From Elusimicrobiota bacterium (GTDB lineage: Bacteria; Elusimicrobiota; Elusimicrobia; UBA1565; UBA9628): 8,715 nucleotides of DNA. Location of the stretch: positions 1 to 8,715 of the forward strand of contig JAGWRY010000266.1 of NCBI GenBank assembly GCA_028869495.1. Direction: 5' to 3'. The notes under the pieces were generated by a model that ran no database searches, was not told the origin of the DNA, and was given only the letters and a program-made list of their open reading frames with translations. Positions 1-7,410 of the stretch are shown one piece after another. A program made the position numbers and the translations under genes. The first letter of the stretch is position 1, and every line of letters starts with the position of its first letter.

Positions 1-1005
<1,005 letters not shown>

Positions 1006-1006
1006 C

Positions 1007-1770
<764 letters not shown>

Positions 1771-1774
<4 letters not shown>

Positions 1775-3090
1775 CGACGCCCGCCGCCGGCTTCGAGTCC
1801 GACCTGCGCCGCGCCGCCGGCGCGGCTCAGCCGCCCTGGCTCAAGACCGCGCGCGAGGCCTCCTTCGCGGCGTTCGCGGCCCAAGGCTTCCCGACCTCGA
1901 AGACCGAGGGCTGGCGCCGCACGCCGGCCGACCGCATCGCCAAGACGCCGTTCGAGCCCGCCGGGCGGCCGGCCGCGCGCACCGGCTTCGCCGGCAAGGC
2001 GCTCTGCCCGCTGGCCGTCAGGCGGATCGTCGTGCAGAACGGGCGGGTCCTGCCCGGCGGCGAGGGCACGGCGCCCGCCCTTCCGGCGGGCGTGCGCGTG
2101 CAGGCCCTCTCCGAGGTCCTGCGCGAGGAGCCCGAGACCCTGCGCCCGGTCCTGTCCGCGGCGCCCGACGCGAAGGGCCTGCCGTTCGGGGCGCTGGCCG
2201 CCGCGCTGGCCGAGGACGGCGTCGTCGTGCGCGTCGCGCGCCACGCGCGTCTCGACGCCCCGCTCGGGGTCCTGTTCGTCTCCGACGACGCGGAGTCCGG
2301 GCGCCCGCAGGCGGCGCACCTGCGCCTGCTGGTCAGCCTCGAGGAGGGCGCCTCGGCCGAGCTCGTCGTCGAGTCCCTCGGCCTCGGGAAGGCGCCGTTC
2401 TGGACGAACCTGCTGACCCAGGCCGTCCTCGGCGAGGGCGCGGCGCTCAAGCACTACCGCCTCCAGCGCGAGGGCGAGGCGGGGCTGCTGACCGAGGCCG
2501 CGCTGGTCGACGTCGGCCGCGCGGCGCGCTACGAGTCGCACGCGTTCGACTTCGGCGGCGCGCTCGCGCGCGGCGACCTGCGCGTGCGCCTGTCCGGCGA
2601 GGGCGCCGACTGCGCGCTGAACGGCCTCGCGCTGGTGCGCGGCGCGGAGGTCGTCGACCGCCACACGGTCGTCGAGCACGCGGCCGTCGGCGGCACGACG
2701 CGCGAGCTCTACAAGGCGGTCCTCGACGAGCGCGGCCGCTTCGTCTTCGACGGCCTCGTCGACGTCCGGCCCGGCGCGCAGAAGACCGACGCGTCGGTCT
2801 ACAGCAAGAACCTCCTGCTGTCCGAGGACGCCGACGTGCGCACGGACCCGGAGTTCAAGATCCTGGCCGACGACGTGTCGTGCAAGCACGGCGGCGCGAT
2901 CGGCCGGCTCTCCCCCGAGTCGCTGTTCTACCTGCGCTCGCGCGGGATCGGCGAAGCCGAGGCGCGGCGCATGCTCGTCTACGCGTTCGGCTCGGAGATG
3001 ATCGAGCGCGTCGGCCTGGAGCCCCTGCGCGAGGCGCTGACGGCCGCGCTGCACGCGCGCATGCCCGAGGCCGCCGAGGAGGCCGCGTGA
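1771..3090 (+). CDS. sufD: SufD, scaffold partner of SufB
   Basis: SufD is a SufB paralogue that forms the SufB-SufD heterodimer bound by two SufC subunits; in E. coli it is implicated in iron entry and cluster assembly. The product is 439 residues, close to E. coli SufD (423). The N-terminal 150 or so residues are variable, Ala/Arg-rich and hard to align, but the early sequence FPTSKTEGWRRTP is the usual SufD N-terminal motif. The C-terminal beta-helix domain is clear: VYSKNLLLSEDADVRTDPE, then SCKHGG, then LSPESLFYLRSRGI. Cys371 and His373 of SCKHGG match the E. coli Cys358/His360 region at the SufB-SufD interface. The ATG overlaps the sufC stop by 4 bp, and the gene stops 4 bp into sufS. 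Nearly all third codon positions are G or C. Confidence 0.95.
3076..3082 (+). promoter_or_regulatory. Ribosome binding site fixing the sufS GTG start
   Basis: GAGGAGG ends 4 bases before the GTG at 3087. The spacing is short, but this is the only good Shine-Dalgarno match here. It supports a GTG start in the 4 bp overlap with the sufD stop, rather than a start further upstream in the open frame. Confidence 0.6.
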
Positions 3091-4340
3091 GCCGCCTGGA
3101 CCCCGCGGCGCTGAAGGCCGACTTCCCGATCTTCAAGCGCCTGGTGCGCGGCAAGCCGTTGGTCTACCTCGACAACGCGGCGACCTCGCAGAAGCCGCGC
3201 GCGGTGATCGACGCCCTCGTCGACTTCTACGAGAATCACAACGCGAACGTCCACCGCGGCGTGCACACGCTCTCCGAGGAGGCGACCGCGATGGTCGAGG
3301 CGGTGCGCGCCAAGACCGCCGCCTTCATCGGCGCGCCGAAGCCCGAGACCGTCGTCTTCACGCGCAACGCGACCGAGTCGATCAACCTCGTCGCCTACTC
3401 CTGGGGACGCAAATTCCTGAAAGCGGGCGACGAGATCGTCATCACCGAGATGGAGCATCATTCGAACATGGTGCCCTGGCAGCTTCTGGCCAAGGAAAAG
3501 GGTCTGACGTTGAAGTACGTTCCGGTCGAGCTGGACGGGACGCTGGACCTCGACAAGGTCAAGAAGACTTTGGGGCCGAAAACGAGACTATTTGCGTTCA
3601 CGGCGCTCTCCAACGCCCTCGGCACGGTGAATCCGGTCGATCAGCTCGTGCAGGCGGGCCGCTCCGTCGGCGCGGCCGTCTTGGTGGACGCCTGCCAATG
3701 GGCGCCGCACCGCCGGCTGGACGTCTCCTCCTGGGGCGCCGACTTCGTCGCCTTCTCGGCGCACAAGATGCTGGGCCCGACCGGGATCGGCGTGCTCTGG
3801 GGCCGCGAGGAGCTTCTCGAGGCGATGGACCCGTTCCTCGGCGGCGGCGACATGATCTCGCGCGTGACGCTCGAGGGCGCGACCTGGAACGTCCTGCCGT
3901 ACAAGTTCGAGGCGGGCACGCCGAACTTCGCGGACGCGGTCGCCTTCGGGCCCGCGCTCGATTATCTGGAGAAGGTCGGGCTCGACGCGATCCGCGCGCA
4001 CGAGGACGCGCTGGCGGCCAAGGCCGTCGCGCTCCTCGAGGCCGAGCCGGTCGTGCGCGTGCTGGGCCCGAAGGATCCGGCCGAGCGCTCGGGCGTGATC
4101 TCGTTCAACCTCGCGGGCCTGCACCCGCACGACGTCGGCACGGTCTTCGACCTGGAGGGCGTCGCGGTGCGCGTCGGCCACCACTGCTGCCAGCCGCTGA
4201 TGCACAGGTTCCAGTGCGGCGGGACCGCGCGCGCGAGCTTCTATCTCTACAACGACGAGTCGGACGTCGAGGCGCTGGGCCGCGCGCTCAGGCGCACGAT
4301 CGAATTTTTCAAGCTCGGGACGAAGGCGGGGGCCAGGTAA
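3087..4340 (+). CDS. sufS: SufS, PLP-dependent cysteine desulfurase
   Basis: SufS removes sulfur from L-cysteine, giving alanine and an enzyme persulfide that feeds cluster assembly. With the GTG start at 3087 the product is 417 residues, matching the family (about 406). The frame is open further upstream, but that stretch overlaps sufD and the homology begins at LDPAALKADFPIF. The fold-type I markers are visible: YLDNAATSQKP, NVHRGVHTLS, FTRNATESINLVAYSW, EMEHHSNMVPWQ and FVAFSAHKMLGPTG, with PLP-binding Lys227. The C-terminal region has RVGHHCCQPLM, where Cys367 aligns with the catalytic Cys364 of E. coli SufS, and then TARASFYLYN. The GHHC..PLM and TARASFYLYN style resembles SufU-dependent enzymes such as that of Bacillus. 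Codon use between about 3405 and 3698 is less GC-biased than elsewhere in the operon. The stop overlaps the sufU ATG by one base. Confidence 0.96.
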   Translation: MSRLDPAALKADFPIFKRLVRGKPLVYLDNAATSQKPRAVIDALVDFYENHNANVHRGVHTLSEEATAMVEAVRAKTAAFIGAPKPETVVFTRNATESINLVAYSWGRKFLKAGDEIVITEMEHHSNMVPWQLLAKEKGLTLKYVPVELDGTLDLDKVKKTLGPKTRLFAFTALSNALGTVNPVDQLVQAGRSVGAAVLVDACQWAPHRRLDVSSWGADFVAFSAHKMLGPTGIGVLWGREELLEAMDPFLGGGDMISRVTLEGATWNVLPYKFEAGTPNFADAVAFGPALDYLEKVGLDAIRAHEDALAAKAVALLEAEPVVRVLGPKDPAERSGVISFNLAGLHPHDVGTVFDLEGVAVRVGHHCCQPLMHRFQCGGTARASFYLYNDESDVEALGRALRRTIEFFKLGTKAGAR

Positions 4341-4798
4341 TGGAAGGCGACGCGGAGCTCCAGGACCTGTATCGCGAGACGCTGCTCGACTACTTCCGCT
4401 CGGCGGCGCGCAAGGGGACGGCCGACCCGGCCGACGTGCGCGCGCACGGGATCAACCCGGTCTGCGGCGACGAGCTCGAGATCACCGCGCGCCGCGAGGG
4501 CGGCCGGCTCGCGGTCGTGCGCTACGCGGGCCACGGCTGCGTGATCAGCCAGGCCTCGGCCGCGATGATGGCCGAGGCGCTGGAGGGCGCGAGCGTCGAG
4601 AAGGCGCGCGAGCTCGTCGCGGCCTTCAAGGCCATGATGACGAAGAACGCGCCGCTCGAGTCCCTGCCCGCCGAGCTCGAGACGGCCGCGGCGCTCGAGG
4701 GCGTGCGGCGCTTCCCGCTGCGGGTCAAGTGCGCGACGCTCGGCTGGAACACGCTCGCGCAGGGCCTCGACGCGGCGGAGGGGAAAAAGAATGTCTGA
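4340..4798 (+). CDS. sufU: SufU, zinc-dependent sulfurtransferase partner of SufS
   Basis: SufU accepts the persulfide from SufS and passes it to the SufBCD scaffold. In characterised members it is a Zn-dependent sulfurtransferase, despite its IscU-like fold. The ATG at 4340 shares its A with the sufS TAA, and the product is 152 residues (B. subtilis SufU: 147). The metal-ligand set is complete: Cys42 and Asp44 in NPVCGDELEI, Cys67 in GHGCVIS, and Cys131 in RVKCATLGW. The stretch between Cys67 and Cys131 (MMAEALEGASVEKARELVAAFKAMM) is the longer form that separates SufU from IscU. IscU's LPPVK-type chaperone motif is not seen. Its place right after sufS is the common arrangement in SufU-type operons. 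A longer open frame runs upstream inside sufS but carries no family sequence. Confidence 0.95.
   Translation: MEGDAELQDLYRETLLDYFRSAARKGTADPADVRAHGINPVCGDELEITARREGGRLAVVRYAGHGCVISQASAAMMAEALEGASVEKARELVAAFKAMMTKNAPLESLPAELETAAALEGVRRFPLRVKCATLGWNTLAQGLDAAEGKKNV
4777..4783 (+). promoter_or_regulatory. Ribosome binding site of the sufT-like gene
   Basis: GGAGGGG, seven bases before the ATG at 4791, is a strong Shine-Dalgarno sequence placed within the 3' end of sufU. It supports the start chosen for the overlapping downstream gene. Confidence 0.7.
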
Positions 4799-5135
4799 GA
4801 CGAGCGCTCCGGCGGCGGGCGGGATCACCTTCCGGCAGGTGGGCGCGGCCCTCCAGCCGGTCTTCGACCCGGAGATCCGGATGAGCATCGTCGACCTCGG
4901 CCTCGTCTACGGCGCCGAGATCGCCGCCGGCGCGAAGGGCCCCGCCGTCAAGGTCCGGATGAGCCTGACCTCGCCGGCCTGCCCGTACGGCCCGATGCTG
5001 CTGGCTTCCGCCCACTCCGCCTTGGCGCGCATCCCCGGAGTCGCGGACGTGGACGTGGACCTCGTCTTCTCCCCGACCTGGGACCCGCGCACGATGGCGA
5101 CCGAGGAGGCCAAGGAGCAGCTCGGCCTCTTTTAA
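4791..5135 (+). CDS. sufT: SufT-like DUF59/MIP18 metal-sulfur cluster assembly factor
   Basis: This 114-residue protein belongs to the DUF59/MIP18 family (SufT, PaaD, CIA2 relatives), small factors that help deliver or mature Fe-S clusters. The single domain spans residues 15-110. It carries the signature DPEIRMSIVDLGLVY (26-40, with DPE at 26-28), the hallmark SLTSPACPYGP with conserved Cys64, and the late FSPTWDPRTM. No additional domain is present, so it is a minimal SufT-type protein rather than a fused ATPase (Mrp/ApbC) or PaaD with an extra metal site. It overlaps sufU by 8 bp and has its own strong ribosome binding site. SufT next to sufSU is common in Firmicutes and Actinobacteria. 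The exact client range is not deducible from sequence, and the name rests on family plus operon context. Confidence 0.88.
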   Translation: MSETSAPAAGGITFRQVGAALQPVFDPEIRMSIVDLGLVYGAEIAAGAKGPAVKVRMSLTSPACPYGPMLLASAHSALARIPGVADVDVDLVFSPTWDPRTMATEEAKEQLGLF

Positions 5136-5163
5136 CAAAGGGGTCAGGCACGGATTTAACAAA
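5131..5163 (+). repeat. AT-rich spacer with a 9 bp direct repeat and GGGGTCAGGCAC core
   Basis: Two identical copies of TTTAACAAA lie at 5131-5139 and 5155-5163, 24 bp apart start to start. The first overlaps the sufT TAA stop, and the second abuts the ATG of the Rrf2 gene. Between them, at 5140-5151, is GGGGTCAGGCAC. Each copy is also a small interrupted palindrome (TTT-N3-AAA). The composition contrasts strongly with the flanking genes, and this is the longest spacer in the window. It could be a small insertion or REP-like repeat remnant, or an operator pair. No terminator-grade hairpin is visible: CTCTTT (5127-5132) with AAAGGGG (5137-5143) makes only a weak stem containing G-U pairs and has no clear U-tract. 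Confidence 0.6.
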
Positions 5164-5625
5164 ATGAGGATCACGAGCTCCGTCGAGTACGCGACGCGCC
5201 TGATGCTGACGCTCGCCCGCGAGCACGGCCGGGCCCCGGTCGCGGCCGAGCGCCTGGCCGAGAGCGACGCGATCCCGGCCGACTACGTCAGCCAGCTGCT
5301 GGTGAAGCTGCGGCGCGCGGGCCTCGTCGTCAGCCACCGCGGCAGCGCCGGCGGCTACTCGCTGTCGGAGGCTCCGGGGAAGATCACGCTGGCCCGCGTC
5401 GTGCGCGCGGTCGACGACGTCGTCTTCGAGGACGTCTGCGCGCGCTACGCCGACGGGCCCAAGGACTGCCGCCACCAGGGCGCCTGCGCGCTGTCTCCGG
5501 TCTGGAGCGGCCTCGGGAGCGTCCTGACGCGCTACCTCGAGGGGATCACGCTGGCGGACGTCCTGTCCGGCGCGCCCGCGGCCTGCGGGACGCCGGTCTG
5601 GCTGGAGAAGCTCTCGTCGAGCTGA
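5164..5625 (+). CDS. Rrf2-family transcriptional regulator, probable Fe-S sensor
   Basis: This 153-residue winged-helix regulator belongs to the Rrf2 family (IscR, NsrR, CymR). The N-terminus, ITSSVEYATRLMLTLA, is the typical family start and fixes the ATG at 5164. The recognition helix region is about 38-52 (PADYVSQLLVKLRRAGLV), followed by the wing with RGSAGGYSLS (59-68). Three cysteines follow, Cys92, Cys102 and Cys108, spaced C-X9-C-X5-C. E. coli IscR uses C-X5-C-X5-C plus His107; here the position three after the last Cys is Ser111, so that His is absent, although His104 lies inside the loop. Cluster binding is therefore likely but inferred. Location inside a suf operon suggests feedback control of cluster assembly. 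No Shine-Dalgarno sequence lies at a normal distance; AAGGGG at 5138-5143 is about 20 bases upstream. IscR, SufR or NsrR naming is not justified. Confidence 0.92.
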   Translation: MRITSSVEYATRLMLTLAREHGRAPVAAERLAESDAIPADYVSQLLVKLRRAGLVVSHRGSAGGYSLSEAPGKITLARVVRAVDDVVFEDVCARYADGPKDCRHQGACALSPVWSGLGSVLTRYLEGITLADVLSGAPAACGTPVWLEKLSSS

Positions 5626-5634
5626 GGAGGAAGG
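5625..5634 (+). promoter_or_regulatory. Strong ribosome binding site of nfu
   Basis: AGGAGGAAGG begins at the last base of the Rrf2 stop codon. Its AGGAGG core ends six bases before the ATG at 5637. It is the strongest Shine-Dalgarno sequence noticed in the window and suggests high translation of the Nfu protein. Confidence 0.75.
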
Positions 5635-5636
5635 TC

Positions 5637-5867
5637 ATGACGGTCCAAGAACGAGTCGAGAAGGTCCTCGAGAAGATCCGCCCTTACATCCAGTCCGACG
5701 GGGGGGACATCTCCCTCGTGTCGGTCGACGAGGGCAGCGGGGTCGTCAAGGTCGCCCTGCACGGCGCCTGCGGCTCCTGCCCGAGCTCGACGGCGACGCT
5801 GAAGGGCGGCGTCGAGAGGATGCTCCGCCAGGAGATCCCCGAGGTCAAGGAAGTCGTCGCGGCCTAA
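5637..5867 (+). CDS. nfu: Stand-alone Nfu (NifU C-terminal) domain Fe-S carrier
   Basis: This 76-residue protein consists only of the NifU C-terminal (Nfu) domain, which binds a [4Fe-4S] cluster between two monomers through a CxxC pair and passes clusters to target enzymes. Recognition features are the start VQERVEKVLEKIRPYIQSDGG, where DGGD (21-24) is the family signature, the beta-strand VVKVALHGAC, the ligands Cys45 and Cys48 in ACGSCPSS, and the final IPEVKEV. No N-terminal IscA-like domain is present, unlike E. coli NfuA, so it resembles the short Nfu proteins of Gram-positive bacteria and cyanobacteria. An 11 bp gap with a strong ribosome binding site separates it from the Rrf2 gene. 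Its operon position fits a role as the carrier that moves clusters off SufBCD. Confidence 0.94.
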   Translation: MTVQERVEKVLEKIRPYIQSDGGDISLVSVDEGSGVVKVALHGACGSCPSSTATLKGGVERMLRQEIPEVKEVVAA

Positions 5868-5878
5868 AACCGCCGATC

Positions 5879-6706
5879 ATGCCGCGCTTCGAGCTGCACT
5901 GCCATTCGCGCTACTCCGACGGAACCTTGCCGCCCGGGGAGGTGGTCGAGCGGGCCGCGAAGGCCGCGGTCTCCCTGCTGGTCCTGACCGACCACGACAG
6001 CGCGTCCGGCGGCCCGGAGCTCCTCGCGGCCGCGGCGCCGGCCGGGCTCGGGGTCCGGCTGGGCATCGAGATCAACTGCGCGGGCGAGGGCGCCGCGGAC
6101 CGCGTGCACGTGCTCGGCTACGGCTTCGACCCGGGGTCCCCGGGCTTCGGCGAGCGCCTGGCCGCCTTCCGGGAGCGGCGCACGGTCCGCGCGCGGCGCA
6201 TGGTCGAGAAGCTGCGCGCGCTCGGGGTCGCGATCGAATACCGCGACGTGAGCGCGGCCGCGCACGAGACGGTCGGACGCCCGCACGTGGCGGACGCGTT
6301 GCGGCGCCTCGGCGTCGTGAAGAGCCGCAAGGAGGCCTTCGACCGCTTCCTGGCCAAGGACAAGCCGGCCTACGTCGAGTCGATGGGCCCGAGCCCGGCC
6401 GAGGCGATCGCGCTGATCCGCGACGCGGGCGGCTTCGCCTGCCTCGCGCACCCGCAGACGGCCGGCAAGGAGGCCGAGCTCGACGAGCTCCACCGCGCGG
6501 GCCTGGAGGCCGTCGAGGTCCGCTACGCGGCGCACACGCCGTCGCAGATGCGCGCGTACGGCGACTGGGCCGCGGCGAGGGGCCTGCTCGCGCTCGGCGG
6601 CACCGACTTCCACGGGCCCGGCACGGGCCGCGACGGACGCCTCGGCGTCGACTACTCGGACGCCGAGGCCGGGGCGTTCCTCGAGAGGCTGTCCCGGTGC
6701 TCGTGA
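5879..6706 (+). CDS. PHP-domain metal-dependent phosphoesterase
   Basis: This 275-residue protein is a PHP-domain phosphoesterase of the YciV/RNase AM and nucleoside-3',5'-bisphosphate phosphatase type. It is soluble, with no signal peptide. Metal-binding motifs are complete and in order: HCHSRYSDGT (His7, His9, Asp14), LTDHDS (Asp38, His39), GIEIN (Glu64), VHVLGY (His77), GRPH (His136), LAHPQ (His191) and GGTDFHG (Asp243, His245). That layout matches single-domain PHP enzymes acting on small phosphorylated substrates or RNA 5' ends, and differs from the PHP domain of DNA polymerase III or histidinol phosphatase. The substrate cannot be told from sequence. The gene follows nfu after 11 bp without an obvious Shine-Dalgarno sequence, so it may depend on coupling. 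It overlaps the GDPD gene by 10 bp, so the two phosphoesterases are probably made together. Confidence 0.88.
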   Translation: MPRFELHCHSRYSDGTLPPGEVVERAAKAAVSLLVLTDHDSASGGPELLAAAAPAGLGVRLGIEINCAGEGAADRVHVLGYGFDPGSPGFGERLAAFRERRTVRARRMVEKLRALGVAIEYRDVSAAAHETVGRPHVADALRRLGVVKSRKEAFDRFLAKDKPAYVESMGPSPAEAIALIRDAGGFACLAHPQTAGKEAELDELHRAGLEAVEVRYAAHTPSQMRAYGDWAAARGLLALGGTDFHGPGTGRDGRLGVDYSDAEAGAFLERLSRCS

Positions 6707-7410
6707 TCGCGCACCGCGGGGCCAGCGGGCACGCGCCCGAGAACACGCGCGCCGCGTTCCGGCGCGCGCTCGAGCTGGGCGCGCGCGCGATCGAGCTCGA
6801 CGTGCACCAGACCCTCGACGGGGAGCTCGTCGTCGCGCACGACGACGACCTGCGCCGCCGCGGGCGCCTGCGCCGCAAGCTCAAATCCCTGACCTGGGAG
6901 CAGGCCGCCGCCGTCGACGTCGGCTCCTGGTTCGCGCCGGAGTTCGCCGCCGAGCGTCTGCCGCGCCTCGACGACGTGTACGACCTCCTGCCGCCGGGGG
7001 TCGAGCTGCACGTCGAGATCAAGCACGGCTCGTCGGTCTATCCGGGCATCGAGGAGCGCGTCGTCGCGCTGATCCGGCGGCGCCGGGTCCAGGCGCGCAC
7101 GCTCGTCTCCAGCTTCGATCACGCGGCCCTGCGCGCGCTCCGCGCCCTTGACGCGGAGGCGCGCGTCGGCTATCTTCTCGGCTTGACGAGCCTGAAGACC
7201 GCCTTCCGCGAGATGAAGCCGTTGTCCGCCGAGAGCCTGAACATGAGCCTGCGCCAGACGACGCGCCGCGCGGTCGCGGCCGCGCACCAGCGCGGCTACA
7301 AGGTCCTCGTCTACACCGTGAACTCGCCGGCGGACCGAGACCGCCTCGCCGCCCTCGGCGTCGACGGCATCTTCACGAACTACCCGGAGCTCGACCTGTG
7401 GCGCTCCTGA
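6697..7410 (+). CDS. Glycerophosphodiester phosphodiesterase (GDPD) family protein
   Basis: GDPD enzymes hydrolyse glycerophosphodiesters to sn-glycerol 3-phosphate and an alcohol, using a metal-dependent TIM barrel. The 237-residue product is the size of cytosolic UgpQ-type enzymes (about 240-250) and has no signal peptide. Motifs include IAHRGASGHAPENT (His6, Arg7, Glu15), AIELDVHQTLDGELVVAHDD (Glu33, Asp35, His48), HVEIK (Glu107), VYTVNS and GVDGIFTNYP near the end. The usual Trp of the WTVN motif is replaced by Tyr. GTG 6697 is chosen because the next in-frame GTG (6703) would cut into the first beta strand; GAGAGG at 6683-6688 is a reasonable ribosome binding site. It overlaps the PHP gene by 10 bp and nadA by 13 bp. 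A role in phospholipid turnover is likely, but the substrate is not shown. Confidence 0.9.
   Translation: MLVIAHRGASGHAPENTRAAFRRALELGARAIELDVHQTLDGELVVAHDDDLRRRGRLRRKLKSLTWEQAAAVDVGSWFAPEFAAERLPRLDDVYDLLPPGVELHVEIKHGSSVYPGIEERVVALIRRRRVQARTLVSSFDHAALRALRALDAEARVGYLLGLTSLKTAFREMKPLSAESLNMSLRQTTRRAVAAAHQRGYKVLVYTVNSPADRDRLAALGVDGIFTNYPELDLWRS

Noticed and set aside
2880..3086. Possible N-terminal extension of SufS upstream of 3087
   Set aside because: The extra sequence is out-of-frame sufD, Arg/Ala-rich, with no similarity to cysteine desulfurases. The GTG at 3087 has a ribosome binding site and gives the family length.
3698..4339. Possible N-terminal extension of SufU upstream of 4340
   Set aside because: It overlaps the conserved C-terminal half of sufS and encodes Arg-rich low-complexity sequence. 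The ATG at 4340 gives a normal SufU length.
5126..5145. Hairpin CTCTTT/AAAGGGG as a terminator after sufT
   Set aside because: The stem is short with G-U pairs and a three-base loop. No U-tract follows, and genes continue in the same direction.
5140..5163. Sigma-70-type promoter in the sufT-Rrf2 spacer
   Set aside because: TTTAAC matches the -10 consensus at only about three of six positions, and no -35 element sits at the right distance, so I could not support a promoter.
6776..6792. Alternating GC tract (possible Z-DNA element)
   Set aside because: Short CG alternations are frequent throughout this GC-rich coding sequence, and here they encode ordinary GDPD residues (GARAIE).
6072..7022. 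316-codon antisense open frame opposite the PHP and GDPD genes
   Set aside because: The translation is almost all Arg, Ser, Pro and Ala with no recognisable domain, and it spans two real genes with intact catalytic motifs.
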